A stretch of DNA of 36,374 nucleotides from Candidatus Woesearchaeota archaeon (GCA_016181265.1 JACOZP010000005.1:1-36374), one strand, 5' to 3'. Positions 15,797 to 24,180 are shown, counted from the first letter of the stretch. Translations and numbers: made by a program. The notes: generated by a model from the sequence alone, not told the origin.

Positions 15797-16551
15797 CGAA
15801 AAATTTTGATCATCTCTTCTTCATTGAAATGCAATTTGCCTGGGATGATTACACAATGAGGTGCCGGCCCGAAGTCTGCTGTAATGATGTCACATAATTT
15901 GCCGGCTTTAACTAGAAAATTTCTGCTGCCAAGACGGGCACAGCCGATGACGAGAAGATCGTCTGAGATCAGCTTTTCGTGTTTGCGGGATTCAATGCTT
16001 TGGAGAATAATGAGTGCTTGTTTAACAGTCATAAATTGTTGCTGCTCTGGTTTGAGATCAAGCAGACATAATGTGTGTAATCCCAGCGATTGATTTTCTT
16101 TGATGACATTGTACGGTGTCTCAAGGAGGGGATGATCTTCAAGAAAGGGAATAGAGGTGGTTTTGCCGAACTTATAAAGTTGCAATCCGGTGATGCCGAT
16201 CGCAGTCAGGATAGAAGCATTGTTGATAATCTCTATCGGAATCATACGTTCAATTGCTAGTTTGAATAGTTCGATGTGTGTCGTAGCAGAGAACGGGTCG
16301 CCGATAACTAAGAAAGCAACATTTTTTGTCTTGGCTTCTTCTACGATCTGAACTGCTCCTTGCTCAGAGAGATCACGATTGGCGAGAATGATTTTTTTCG
16401 CGTAGATTTTTTCTATATCCGTTACAGAGCACTGCAAGATAGAAGTATAACTCTCAAGATAAACTTTATCACAGCTTTTAATTGCCTCTAAGCCGCGCAA
16501 GGTGATATCTTTCTCTGTACTTAAGCCAATGCCGATAAGGAAGAGAACCAT
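15793..16551 (-). CDS. dph5: Diphthine synthase
   Basis: Dph5 (DphB) methylates the modified histidine of elongation factor 2 with SAM during diphthamide synthesis, in the cytosol. The 252-aa length is normal. The tetrapyrrole-methylase-like fold is visible: LFLIGIGLSTEKDITLRG at the N-terminus, VYLESYTSIL, FLVIGDPFSATTHIEL (GDPFxATTH is diagnostic), INNASILTAIGITGLQLYKFG and IPFLEDHPLLETPY. It is followed by an overlapping 122-aa unknown and preceded 12 bp upstream by another unknown, forming a likely operon 16998-15428. Confidence 0.96.
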   Translation of the reverse strand: MVLFLIGIGLSTEKDITLRGLEAIKSCDKVYLESYTSILQCSVTDIEKIYAKKIILANRDLSEQGAVQIVEEAKTKNVAFLVIGDPFSATTHIELFKLAIERMIPIEIINNASILTAIGITGLQLYKFGKTTSIPFLEDHPLLETPYNVIKENQSLGLHTLCLLDLKPEQQQFMTVKQALIILQSIESRKHEKLISDDLLVIGCARLGSRNFLVKAGKLCDIITADFGPAPHCVIIPGKLHFNEEEMIKIFR

Positions 16552-16563
16552 CTATACCTCTGC

Positions 16564-16998
16564 CTACTTATCTCCTCGAGTAAAGCCAAAACTTACTTTA
16601 GAGTCATGGAAGTATTTTGTTACAAAATCGGCTAACTCTGCAACACGCTGAAGATGAGTATCTTTTAATGTAAGAGTAATGACTTCCACTCTCGGTGCAA
16701 AACCCATACCAACGGCAAAGAGGGGGTTAACGGCTTGGTAGTCTACAGTTACCGTTACACCATTAAAATGATATTCTCGATCACTTTCTTGTGCAAAAGC
16801 ATATCTTTTTTGCAAAGTATCTAAAATGCCCCTGCGTACAGTATGTAGAGCAGTCAGAGTGAAATGGTAGGTTGTAGGAGCAATTGTCTGGATACCGAAG
16901 GGGAGAATTGGAACATGTTCCGTTAATTCCTGAATAGGGTAAGGAAGAGTTTGTCTCGTTCTTGATTTTCGGGGGTCGATGGGGATATAGTGGTCCAT
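16564..16998 (-). CDS. Hypothetical protein upstream of dph5
   Basis: The product is 144 aa with no recognised family. It alternates short beta strands and helices: ILPFGIQTIAPTTYHFTLTA, REYHFNGVTVTVDYQAV, APRVEVITLTLKDTH, and a C-terminal helix VAELADFVTKYFHDSKVSFG. No membrane segment. A TATA box (ATTTAAATAG, about 17039-17048) and GAGGTAA just before the ATG indicate a short leader with an SD-like site. It leads the dph5 cluster, 12 bp before dph5, so the operon runs from 16998 to 15428. Function unknown. Confidence 0.62.
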   Translation of the reverse strand: MDHYIPIDPRKSRTRQTLPYPIQELTEHVPILPFGIQTIAPTTYHFTLTALHTVRRGILDTLQKRYAFAQESDREYHFNGVTVTVDYQAVNPLFAVGMGFAPRVEVITLTLKDTHLQRVAELADFVTKYFHDSKVSFGFTRGDK

Positions 16999-17068
16999 GG
17001 TAGTTACCTCGTCTGTTATAGTTGTTTTAGAACGGATGACTATTTAAATCTTTGGGTTATTCATCACT

Positions 17069-18637
17069 TCATAGTAGTTTCTTAACGTATGGCCCTTCTA
17101 TTTGGTAGCCGAGCTTATCTTGATAGTATTGTCTCACGCCGACACCGGCGATGACGACGATCTTGTCTTTGCCATGCTGACGAGCAAGCTCTTCTGCTTT
17201 TTCGACGAGTCTTTTTCCCCAGCCTTTGTGTTGAACAAGACCTTCGTCACCGATTGCGGTGGCTGTGCCATACACGTGCAGTTCACGGATGAGGGCGCTG
17301 GCAGGTGTAATTTCTGGACGTAGATATTGGAAAGGGAAACGCAGACGGCAGAAACCAAGCAAGGTGTCTGTCTGTGAATCTTCAGCAGCGATGAAAAATT
17401 CTTTCCCACGAGAGGCATCGTATTCTGTGACTTTGATCTGAATGTTAGCCCAATTGATATTTTTTCCTTTCGGTTCCCGACAGCGGATACAGCGGCACTG
17501 AATGTTGTAGTTTTGATGGATAAATTGCCGGAAGTTGGTTAGGCCGACGCCGGCTTCCCAATATTTTGTGGGTACGTCACGTTGGATACGTTGGATACGG
17601 CAGTACTCCGGAACAATCTTTTTGATCTCAACAAGACGTTCTGCTGCTTCGGTAGTATCGATGGGGGTGAATTGTCCTTGTTTCCATTGATGAAATAATG
17701 CCGTACCAGGAGCGACCATCGTGGGATAGAATTTGATCATGTCAGGACGGTAATCGGGATCGGAGAAGAGTTGTTTCATCCCTTGAATATCCCGTTCCCT
17801 GTCGGTTAGAGGGAGACCGGGCATGTAGTGAAAATTGATCTTGAAACCAAGATCACGTAAGATTTGGATAGACTTCTTCGAATCAGCAGTGGTATGGCCA
17901 CGATGGACATTTTTCAAAACATCGTCGTACACAGATTCGATTCCTAATTCGACGCGCGTACAGCCTTGGCGCAACATCTCATTGCCTTGTTCAAGAAAAC
18001 CCCAATCGGGTTTGGTTTCGATGCACAATGCGACGCAGCGGACAGCGGCTGTTTCGTTGATGTGTTGTTCTGCTTCGAGGGTCGTTGTTTTACGCTGTTT
18101 GAATGAGAGCAATTCTGTCTTGATCTCATCGATACGTCGCTCGTCATGCAAACCGCCAGGGAGCTGGAAGTCTGTGGCCGTGAATGTGCCGCCCATGACA
18201 ATAATTTCAATTTTGTCAAATGTATGCCCGAGAAGAACATATTGCTCCAGGCGATTCATAACTTGCAAGTATGAATCGTAATTATTTCTCATCCCACGCA
18301 TCGTCGCTGGTTCGTGACCCGTATAAGATTGAGGGACATCGCCCCAAGGGGAATTTAATCCACCAGGACAAAAAGTACACTTGCCATGCGGACATTTGTC
18401 AGGTCTAGTCATAATAGCGACGGGAGAAACGCCAGAAATTGTTCTTACGGGTTTGGTGATTAATTTTTTCTTGAAGAGAGGGATTTCTTTGATTTCTGCA
18501 TGGAGAAGGATGTCAATGTTGGATGGAATTGTTTCTAATTGATGTTTAAGAGCGAGAGAACGTTTTAGTTTGGTGAGTGCTATTTCGTTGAATTGTTTTT
18601 GCAGCAGTTCGGCGAAGAGTTCTTGGTAAAAGTTCAT
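17069..18637 (-). CDS. elp3: Elp3-family tRNA uridine-34 acetyltransferase (radical SAM + GNAT)
   Basis: Elp3 makes the cm5U-type wobble modification of tRNA using SAM and acetyl-CoA; archaeal Elp3 works without the rest of Elongator. The 522-aa chain has a radical SAM cluster CPHGKCTFC (C82, C87, C90; Cx4Cx2C), then PGGLNSPWGDVPQSYTGHEP and IIVMGGTFTA, both highly conserved in Elp3. A second cysteine set follows (CRCIRCREPKG, about 393). The C-terminal GNAT domain (about 400-522) has HKGWGKRLVEKAEELARQHG as its acetyl-CoA loop and YYQDKLGYQIEGPYVKKLL at the end. TATA-like TTTAATAAAA precedes the ATG by about 22-33 bp. It acts with dph5 nearby in the translation theme. Confidence 0.97.
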   Translation of the reverse strand: MNFYQELFAELLQKQFNEIALTKLKRSLALKHQLETIPSNIDILLHAEIKEIPLFKKKLITKPVRTISGVSPVAIMTRPDKCPHGKCTFCPGGLNSPWGDVPQSYTGHEPATMRGMRNNYDSYLQVMNRLEQYVLLGHTFDKIEIIVMGGTFTATDFQLPGGLHDERRIDEIKTELLSFKQRKTTTLEAEQHINETAAVRCVALCIETKPDWGFLEQGNEMLRQGCTRVELGIESVYDDVLKNVHRGHTTADSKKSIQILRDLGFKINFHYMPGLPLTDRERDIQGMKQLFSDPDYRPDMIKFYPTMVAPGTALFHQWKQGQFTPIDTTEAAERLVEIKKIVPEYCRIQRIQRDVPTKYWEAGVGLTNFRQFIHQNYNIQCRCIRCREPKGKNINWANIQIKVTEYDASRGKEFFIAAEDSQTDTLLGFCRLRFPFQYLRPEITPASALIRELHVYGTATAIGDEGLVQHKGWGKRLVEKAEELARQHGKDKIVVIAGVGVRQYYQDKLGYQIEGPYVKKLL

Positions 18638-18708
18638 TCCAGACTATTTCTAGCTGTTTTTTATTAAAGTTGTGATGGAAATGTGTCGAGAAGATATTGT
18701 TTAGTTAG

Positions 18709-19629
18709 TTATAACTCATCAAGAGAAAGAGAATGAGCTTGTGGCTTTCGTGAGTAAAATGTTCCGACATACTTGTAGCCGCCACGCTGAAGTGTTTCAA
18801 TCCGACAGATGTGTTGATTGGTCCTAAATTGCGCTTCTCCATTCTTGAGAATTGCAAGAACACGACGACCTCTCTGCAGATCAGAACTGAGAATGTGATA
18901 GTCGGGATTATCTTTTTCCAGAAGTTCAACTAGAGATCGTTCACTCATTGGCCTACCAGTGGTAGAATCTACAGAAAATTGAAAGAGGGTTCTGATCACG
19001 GCTACTCCTCCAACTGCCAATTTATCTGCTGTGCGTTTCAGAGCAAGCCAAGGCATGAAGAGATGAAAATAGGTATTATCTGAAAAGACGAGATCTAACG
19101 GATAAGGAAATTGTTCCATCATTTTATGGACATCTTCTTCAATTCCAAAGAAACGAACGTTTTCTTTCTCATCATCCCACGATCGAAAAGGACAGACATT
19201 ATGTTTTTCCAATAGCTTATCATCATCTTCTATCATCTCATCGTCTTCCCACGCTCTCTGCCCAAGCCACATATCTTCAAGACTGGCACTAACGCCATAA
19301 CCACGATATTCATTTTGAGGAAATTGACGAGCGAACCGCCGCGCGACCATATTCAAGCTATTAGCATGGCCACAACCTTGATCCATAAGGTGATGAGTTC
19401 CTGCCCGGGAAAGTGTTTCCTGGACGCGAGAGGTAATCAATTTCCGTCTGTCATCATCAAAATATGAGATTAAGCGGTCATACGCAGTTTCGGTCATAGG
19501 ACGGTCATAGTCATGATCCATATAGGCGTAGCCTTGTCCGCGATGACTTTCAAAAACAGAAGCAAGAGTTTGCTCTAACTCGTCTCGGGTGAAGGGAGTA
19601 CGTACTTTGGGTGTTTTGTGATTAGGCAT
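18709..19629 (-). CDS. SAM methyltransferase-like protein
   Basis: This 306-aa protein shows features of a class I methyltransferase: HLMDQGCGHANSLNMVARRF (about 80-99) as motif I, EYRGYGVSASLEDMWLGQ for strand 2, PYPLDLVFSDNTYFHLFM for motif IV, and a long-helix/GGVAVIRTLF motif afterwards. The N-terminal 70 residues (YAYMDHDYDRPMTETAYDRL) and an acidic stretch near 130-140 (DDEMIEDDDK) are extra. Motif I is not textbook (DQGCG for DxGxG), so it could be a diverged or inactive enzyme. The promoter is AT-rich (ATATTTAAAATATAAG, about 19676-19691), about 50 bp upstream. Substrate unknown. Confidence 0.65.
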   Translation of the reverse strand: MPNHKTPKVRTPFTRDELEQTLASVFESHRGQGYAYMDHDYDRPMTETAYDRLISYFDDDRRKLITSRVQETLSRAGTHHLMDQGCGHANSLNMVARRFARQFPQNEYRGYGVSASLEDMWLGQRAWEDDEMIEDDDKLLEKHNVCPFRSWDDEKENVRFFGIEEDVHKMMEQFPYPLDLVFSDNTYFHLFMPWLALKRTADKLAVGGVAVIRTLFQFSVDSTTGRPMSERSLVELLEKDNPDYHILSSDLQRGRRVLAILKNGEAQFRTNQHICRIETLQRGGYKYVGTFYSRKPQAHSLSLDEL

Positions 19630-19740
19630 TGCTTGTAAAACATCAGCACCACTAATTTTTGAAAAAAAAGATAGCTTATATTTTAAATATTCAGGTCAAA
19701 ATAGCATTCGAGAGCAATCTGCTCCAAACTGCGTAGAAAT

Positions 19741-19750
19741 CTTTATAAAT
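19741..19750 (+). promoter_or_regulatory. TATA box (CTTTATAAAT) for the rpl21e-rpoF cluster
   Basis: Located 23-32 bp before the rpl21e ATG. It is presumably the promoter for rpl21e and rpoF, which are 7 bp apart. Confidence 0.6.
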
Positions 19751-19772
19751 CCCTGCTTAATCTTGAAGTAAA

Positions 19773-20087
19773 ATGGTAAAACGTATCGGTTCAGTATACA
19801 GAAAGAGCAAATTCAAAGTCCAACAGACGATCCGTGAACGAGGTAAAATCCCTCTCAGTAAATACTTTCAGACGTTTACTCGCGGAGATAAAGTCGGGCT
19901 GAAAATACAAGGAAATGTCGTTAAAGGACGTTTCCACCCACGCTTCCATGGTTTGACGGGAACGGTCACTGGCACGATGAAAGGCATCTGCTACGAAGTT
20001 ATCATCCGTGATGGCGGCAAAGATAAGATGTTATATGTTCATCCTATTCATCTCCTAAAAGAACAGAATAGAATAAAAATTAATTGA
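19773..20087 (+). CDS. rpl21e: 50S ribosomal protein L21e
   Basis: A large-subunit ribosomal protein found only in archaea and eukaryotes. The 104-aa length is normal and the sequence is basic, with MVKRIGSVYRKSKFK at the N-terminus, LSKYFQTFTRGDKVGLKIQ, and the hallmark GRFHPRFHGLTGTVTG. It opens the conserved archaeal order rpl21e-rpoF-DUF655. A TATA box at 19741-19750 supports the start. The next ORF begins 7 bp after its stop. Confidence 0.97.
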   Translation: MVKRIGSVYRKSKFKVQQTIRERGKIPLSKYFQTFTRGDKVGLKIQGNVVKGRFHPRFHGLTGTVTGTMKGICYEVIIRDGGKDKMLYVHPIHLLKEQNRIKIN

Positions 20088-20094
20088 AAAACAC

Positions 20095-20439
20095 ATGGCA
20101 AACCCACAATTCCTCGAATCGAAACCAGTGACGTTAGTTGACGTAAGGGACGCTCTGGAAAATATGCAGAAACGAGACGAAGAGTTGAACTTCCGTTCAA
20201 ATAAAGCTAAAGAGTATGTTGATGCATTTGTCATACTTGATGCGAAGAAGAAAGAACTTTTATTAAAAAAGTTACAAGATCTAAACTTAACCCGCTTACG
20301 TGAAGAACATTTCACAAAGATTATTGATTTCTTGCCGAGAACGGCAAATGAGCTGAAGGTGGTCTTACAAGCCTACCCGCTCAGTCTGCCGAAAAAAGAT
20401 CAAGACAGCATTGTAGCGGCGGTGACAGAGACCATCTGA
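20095..20439 (+). CDS. rpoF: DNA-directed RNA polymerase subunit F (Rpb4 homologue)
   Basis: RpoF (Rpb4) forms the stalk of archaeal RNA polymerase with RpoE (Rpb7). The 114-aa product has the family pattern: PVTLVDVRDALENMQKRDE, NKAKEYVDAFVILDAKKKEL, and the C-terminal HRDC-like part FLPRTANELKVVLQAYPLSL. It follows rpl21e by 7 bp, the standard archaeal gene order, and lacks its own promoter. The short spacer to DUF655 carries a separate TATA-like box. Confidence 0.95.
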   Translation: MANPQFLESKPVTLVDVRDALENMQKRDEELNFRSNKAKEYVDAFVILDAKKKELLLKKLQDLNLTRLREEHFTKIIDFLPRTANELKVVLQAYPLSLPKKDQDSIVAAVTETI

Positions 20440-20481
20440 GGATGGGTCTTACTTGTCATCTGCAAAAACGCAATTTTTATT

Positions 20482-20496
20482 AATTCTAAAAGAATT
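20482..20496 (+). promoter_or_regulatory. Inverted repeat AATTCT-AAA-AGAATT in the DUF655 leader
   Basis: A 6-bp-arm palindrome with a 3-bp centre lies between the TATA-like ATTTTTATTAA (20471-20482) and ATG 20513, near the expected transcription start. GGAG (20500-20503) is a likely SD site, 9 nt before the ATG. The palindrome may be an operator or a small 5' hairpin. Confidence 0.35.
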
Positions 20497-20512
20497 GTAG
20501 GAGCAGATTACC

Positions 20513-21085
20513 ATGATAGCTGATACACAACAACCAAAGAAAGAGATCCGAGAAGATCGAGCCATCGTCCTCGATTTCTTGCCGCACGGCTATCCGTTTG
20601 AAGAGGGTGCGATGAAAACGCCGATCGCACAAGCGCTTGGTTTGAATCACCTGACAGTTCTAGAGTTAATTCCAAAGAAAGATGTCTTTTTACAACCACA
20701 AGAGGAAGTTTATATTGGCGAGGGAAAACGTGAGGAAATCCACCATGTCAAAGGAAAGATCTCTCCAGAGAAATTGACGTCTACTGCTGTCGCCGAACTA
20801 CAACATGCGATCGAGAAAGTTGTAGATGAACAGGAACAGCGCTTTGTGGAGTTCTTTAACAAAGCACAGCCTCTCAGTATGCGTATGCATCAACTGGAAC
20901 TCTTGCCCGGATTAGGTAAAAAACATATGTGGGAAATCCTCGAGGCACGCAAAGTGAAGCATTTTGCGAGTTTTGATGATTTGAAGGAACGCGTCAAATT
21001 ATTACCAAATCCAAAGCAGGTTGTGATTAAGCGAATTCTTTCGGAGATTGAAGGGAAAGAGAAGTATAACGTTTTTGTACGATAA
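20513..21085 (+). CDS. DUF655 family protein
   Basis: DUF655 is an archaeal family of nucleic-acid-binding look, usually encoded after rpl21e and rpoF and before the 16S rRNA dimethyltransferase ksgA. The 190-aa length fits. The N-terminal part is an OB-like beta region (IVLDFLPHGYP, HLTVLELIPKKDVFLQPQEE) and the C-terminal part contains a helix-hairpin-helix LPGLGKKHMWEILEARK (about 128-145), a DNA/RNA backbone-binding motif. The ksgA gene is not next here. Its biochemical role is not known to me; ribosome or RNA metabolism is inferred from context. Confidence 0.9.
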   Translation: MIADTQQPKKEIREDRAIVLDFLPHGYPFEEGAMKTPIAQALGLNHLTVLELIPKKDVFLQPQEEVYIGEGKREEIHHVKGKISPEKLTSTAVAELQHAIEKVVDEQEQRFVEFFNKAQPLSMRMHQLELLPGLGKKHMWEILEARKVKHFASFDDLKERVKLLPNPKQVVIKRILSEIEGKEKYNVFVR

Positions 21086-21137
21086 TTTTCATTTTTTGGT
21101 AGTAACATTTTTAAATAAACTTTATTTTAGGAATTAT

Positions 21138-21563
21138 ATGACAACTCTCTCCTTATCAAATCTGCTGTTAGACGGGCCAAACGTCGCCGCTGGTCTCTAT
21201 AAAGGGTATATGAATGCACAAGGACACGATGTTGATCCAACGTATCTACTCTATGTCGGCGCAGGAACATCAGTTGCAAAAGGAGCGGCTACGGGCGGGA
21301 TCACTGCTTGGTTGAAATCAAAAAGATTCCAAAAGAAATTTGATATAGAAGCCGAGAGACTTAAACAGATTAACCCCCCCTCTAAATACGCATTAATAGA
21401 TACACATGTCGAACAACAGAGAGAACAACATACAGAAATGTTTGGAAGTATCAGCCCGGTGTACGAAGGAACAAAGAGAGTTGCAAAGTCTTTGCCCGTT
21501 GCCTTTCTAGGAATGCTTGTGGGTTATACGATCGGATATATGTCAGCAAAATTAATTCATTGA
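21138..21563 (+). CDS. Small membrane-associated hypothetical protein
   Basis: With ATG 21138-21140 the product is 141 aa. The frame is open upstream to 21048, but that overlaps the DUF655 gene; a TATA box (TTTTTAAATAAAC, 21107-21119) about 25 bp before 21138 selects the later start. A Gly/Ala-rich segment at about 35-55 (LLYVGAGTSVAKGAATGGIT) and a C-terminal helix with small residues (FLGMLVGYTIGYMSAKLI) suggest two membrane or amphipathic helices flanking a charged middle. Its 3' end overlaps that of the convergent PKD gene by 12 bp. It occupies the place where ksgA often sits. Function unknown. Confidence 0.7.
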   Translation: MTTLSLSNLLLDGPNVAAGLYKGYMNAQGHDVDPTYLLYVGAGTSVAKGAATGGITAWLKSKRFQKKFDIEAERLKQINPPSKYALIDTHVEQQREQHTEMFGSISPVYEGTKRVAKSLPVAFLGMLVGYTIGYMSAKLIH

Positions 21564-22733
21564 AGATTTGTCATCTTTCTTTTCGTCTGCTTTTTCTAAC
21601 TCTTTCTTTTCTTTCTCTATATTAACAATATCTTCTTCTTTCTTGCGCGCCGGACTGTTGTTCATCTTCAACTTGACATTCTCGCTTAACTTTGACGCTT
21701 TGTTTTTGACTTTGATGAGAATGCCGCTAATCGTTCCCGAGGCAGCGACAATTGCCGTTAGAGCTACAGCGTTATCTTTTAGCCAAATTAATGGGGACTG
21801 TTTCTGTTTCTTGGCATTCTGAAGAGATTGAGTAACATCAGAAATCGTCGTGTTGGCGAGATCGATCGCTAATTTAGCATCGGCATATTTATTGGTCAGC
21901 AGTTGCTGCTGCGCATCCTGCACTTGTTTCTGTGCAGTCTTGATGGCGTCATAAATTTCGGTGACCAGAAAGTCGTTGGCTTTTTTATCAGCATAAACTG
22001 CTTCTTGTTCTTTGAGCGCCCGTTTAACTTGCTGGAAGGATGCCTGTAATTCGGTTGTGTTATAGGAAACAGCTTCTTTAACGGTAAATGTTAGAGGAAT
22101 ATTTTTTTCTTCTACTTTGAGAACGCCGTTCAATTCTCCGATCTTAAGGAAGACGGCACCAATCGTCAGTGAATCCTGATCGCCCGGACGAAGCAGAGTG
22201 ATGGTTGTGGCACTGGTCTGCTGGACACCATCAGCGATTATTTTTGCCGAGAGATCATGGAGAGATTCTTTTCCGTTATTGATGATGAGGAAGGTGATCT
22301 GGTTCTGTCCTTTTGTGACAGAAGCAGGAAAATAAGAAGAAAGATTTAATCCGCTGTCGTATTCTGTACCGGTGATGGTGATAGATTGGCTGCCGCTGTT
22401 GCCTTCGGCATCCGTGACGGAAAGAGTAATATTATACGTGCCAGCATGTTCAAAAGTGAAGCTAGGATTTTGATTAGTATTGTCAGGCAAGCCGTCGTTG
22501 TTGAAGTCCCAGGAATAGGTTAGTGGCTGCTTTCCCGCCACAGCCGAGATAAACTGCACGGCTAACGGAACGGTACCAGACAAAGGATTGGCAGTGATCG
22601 TAATGGAAAGTGGAATTGGCTGAGGAGACGTTTCAGGAGGAGGAACTTCTGGAAGAACTTCTTCGGCAAGAGTAGCCGGGAATACGAGTAGAACTATAAA
22701 AAGTATCAAATACACCACACGCTGAAAAGCCAT
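21552..22733 (-). CDS. Secreted PKD-domain protein with C-terminal membrane anchor
   Basis: This 393-aa protein has a signal peptide (VVYLILFIVLLVFPATLA, cleavage near 24). A PKD domain at about 40-125 (TITANPLSGTVPLAVQF, LTYSWDFNNDG) is followed by a CARDB/fibronectin-like strand region at about 128-225, a coiled coil at about 230-310, and one membrane helix at about 318-345 (VALTAIVAASGTISGILIKV). The tail is short and highly charged (KKEEDIVNIEKEKKELEKA), cytosolic. It is an outward-facing adhesion or cell-surface scaffold, typical for DPANN surface proteins. A TATA box (CTTTAAAAG, 22759-22767) lies about 26-34 bp upstream. Confidence 0.85.
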   Translation of the reverse strand: MAFQRVVYLILFIVLLVFPATLAEEVLPEVPPPETSPQPIPLSITITANPLSGTVPLAVQFISAVAGKQPLTYSWDFNNDGLPDNTNQNPSFTFEHAGTYNITLSVTDAEGNSGSQSITITGTEYDSGLNLSSYFPASVTKGQNQITFLIINNGKESLHDLSAKIIADGVQQTSATTITLLRPGDQDSLTIGAVFLKIGELNGVLKVEEKNIPLTFTVKEAVSYNTTELQASFQQVKRALKEQEAVYADKKANDFLVTEIYDAIKTAQKQVQDAQQQLLTNKYADAKLAIDLANTTISDVTQSLQNAKKQKQSPLIWLKDNAVALTAIVAASGTISGILIKVKNKASKLSENVKLKMNNSPARKKEEDIVNIEKEKKELEKADEKKDDKSSMN

Positions 22734-22806
22734 GCTCCGAAAAAGGAAAGAACTTGCTTTTAAAGATTTCGAGTATTGAAAATAATAGAGTTTAAAGGAT
22801 TCGTCA

Positions 22807-22935
22807 AAGGAAACCGACCACTATCGGTCAGTAGACCAATGGCATGCTCGCTCAAGAAAAGAAACAGCGATTTCTTTTCTGAGCTGAAATAAAGTCTGCT
22901 TCTTTATTTCATGCTTCGCTCGGGTCGGTTTTCTT
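22807..22935. repeat. 129-bp palindromic element (nested inverted repeats) over the 5' end of a lipoprotein gene
   Basis: The outer arms AAGGAAACCGACC (22807-22819) and GGTCGGTTTTCTT (22923-22935) pair over 13 bp (one G-T). Enclosed are GGTC/GACC (22826-22837); a 13-bp arm pair (CTC-A-AGAAAAGAAA with TTTCTTTTCTGAG, 22851-22883, one bulge); TGAAATAAAG/CTTTATTTCA (22885-22911, 7-nt loop); and GCATG/CATGC (about 22842-22914). GCATGCTCGCTC and CATGCTTCGCTC also recur as imperfect direct copies. No target-site duplication was seen. It behaves like a palindromic MITE or a folded RNA gene. The rest of the 22734-22959 spacer holds the PKD gene promoter and a weak TATA-like GTTTAAAG (22791-22798). Confidence 0.6.
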
Positions 22936-22959
22936 GTAGTCGGTTGTACTTCTGAACAA

Positions 22960-24177
22960 GTGCCGCAGATGGCTAGCCCTGAAGTTCAGAATCAAATACC
23001 CTTAGATGACGAGACTTCTGGGATTGAAGACATCTATAATGAAGATGAGACACAGAATGAAAACCATTATGATACGAATCAAGGAGGATATGATCCAGAA
23101 TCGAGAGGATGTAAAGGCTCAGGGACAGTGAATTTCACGGTTTCCCCGCGGAGGATAGAAGATATTGGTTTCTTTGCACCAATGGGACTGATGTTGGGAG
23201 ATCATGTTACTCCTATTGATCACGGATATTTCTATCCCCCTCATTGGAAAATGGACGTAACCTCCGCCGAGTTGAAGGACGTCTATGTTCCGGCAGACGG
23301 GGTAGTCACACTCATCGCAAGGATGCCAAGTTATTTTACGACAACAAAAGAAGCGGACTTACAAGATTATCGAATTATTATCCATCACACCTGCACGTTC
23401 TATACAATTTATATCCATCTTAATACGCTCGCCCCACGATTAAAGGAGGTGGTTGAGGATATCCAACCTTCTGACAATAAGTATGTCCAAATTGAAGTTA
23501 AAGCAGGCGAGCTCTTGGGAAGAGCAAATGCGTTCGATTTTTCAGTACATAATAAAGATGTGCTCTTATCAGGATTTAGTACGCCGAGTAATTACGAGAG
23601 CGAATCTTGGAAAATTCATACTGTTGATCTTTTTGATTATGTCGTTGAACCGGTTCGCTCTCAGATTCTCGCTAAAAACCCACGGACAGCAGAGCCTCGA
23701 GGCGGGAAAATTGACTATGATATGGATGGTAAACTTATCGGAAGCTGGTTTCTGGAAGGAACCGAGGGCTATGCAGGAGTACGAACTCAACCAAACTATT
23801 GGGTCGGCCATTTAGCATTTGCTCCCGATGCATATGACCCTTCGTACTTCACAGTCTCGATAGGACAATTTGGAGAACGATCATCAAAACAGTATGGGGC
23901 AAAAGGAAATTCACCAGATCCAGCCACGGTCGATGCATCTTCAGGGATTATTAAATACGAACTTGTTGAGTTTGAGTATGTAGATAATACCGGTAAAACG
24001 TGGGATACACATTCTTACGCTTCAGGAATAAAAGTTCGCCATATCGATGAGCAAAAAAGAGGAATTATCCTTGTTCAACTTTTGGAGAACAAGAAATTAA
24101 AAGTAGAAATCTTCCCGGATAAAACGCCTGCACAAGTAACTGGTTTTACAAACAATGTAAAGAGGTATTATCGATAG
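22960..24177 (+). CDS. Degenerate M23-like (LytM) probable lipoprotein, 5' end disrupted
   Basis: The listed frame begins at GTG 22960 (405 aa), with ATG 22969 as the first ATG. Upstream, the same frame reads from 22888 to 22959 with no start codon but with a lipoprotein signal: FFISCF..VGFLVVGC followed by TSEQ, where C is the lipidated cysteine. So the natural N-terminus lies in the palindromic element, and the gene may be broken or use a non-standard start. Residues about 115-215 resemble the M23 fold (VYVPADGVVTLIAR, YRIIIHHTCTFYTIYIHLN, VKAGELLGRANAFDFSVHN), but the HxxxD and HxH zinc motifs are not intact, so it is probably a non-catalytic relative. The C-terminal about 180 residues have no clear family. 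An acidic linker precedes the domain. Confidence 0.7.
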   Translation: MPQMASPEVQNQIPLDDETSGIEDIYNEDETQNENHYDTNQGGYDPESRGCKGSGTVNFTVSPRRIEDIGFFAPMGLMLGDHVTPIDHGYFYPPHWKMDVTSAELKDVYVPADGVVTLIARMPSYFTTTKEADLQDYRIIIHHTCTFYTIYIHLNTLAPRLKEVVEDIQPSDNKYVQIEVKAGELLGRANAFDFSVHNKDVLLSGFSTPSNYESESWKIHTVDLFDYVVEPVRSQILAKNPRTAEPRGGKIDYDMDGKLIGSWFLEGTEGYAGVRTQPNYWVGHLAFAPDAYDPSYFTVSIGQFGERSSKQYGAKGNSPDPATVDASSGIIKYELVEFEYVDNTGKTWDTHSYASGIKVRHIDEQKRGIILVQLLENKKLKVEIFPDKTPAQVTGFTNNVKRYYR

Positions 24178-24180
24178 AAC

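Noticed and set aside
17835-18281. 148-aa frame antisense to elp3
   Set aside because: Overlaps a strongly conserved gene; composition (S, C, R rich) is typical of a reverse-strand shadow.
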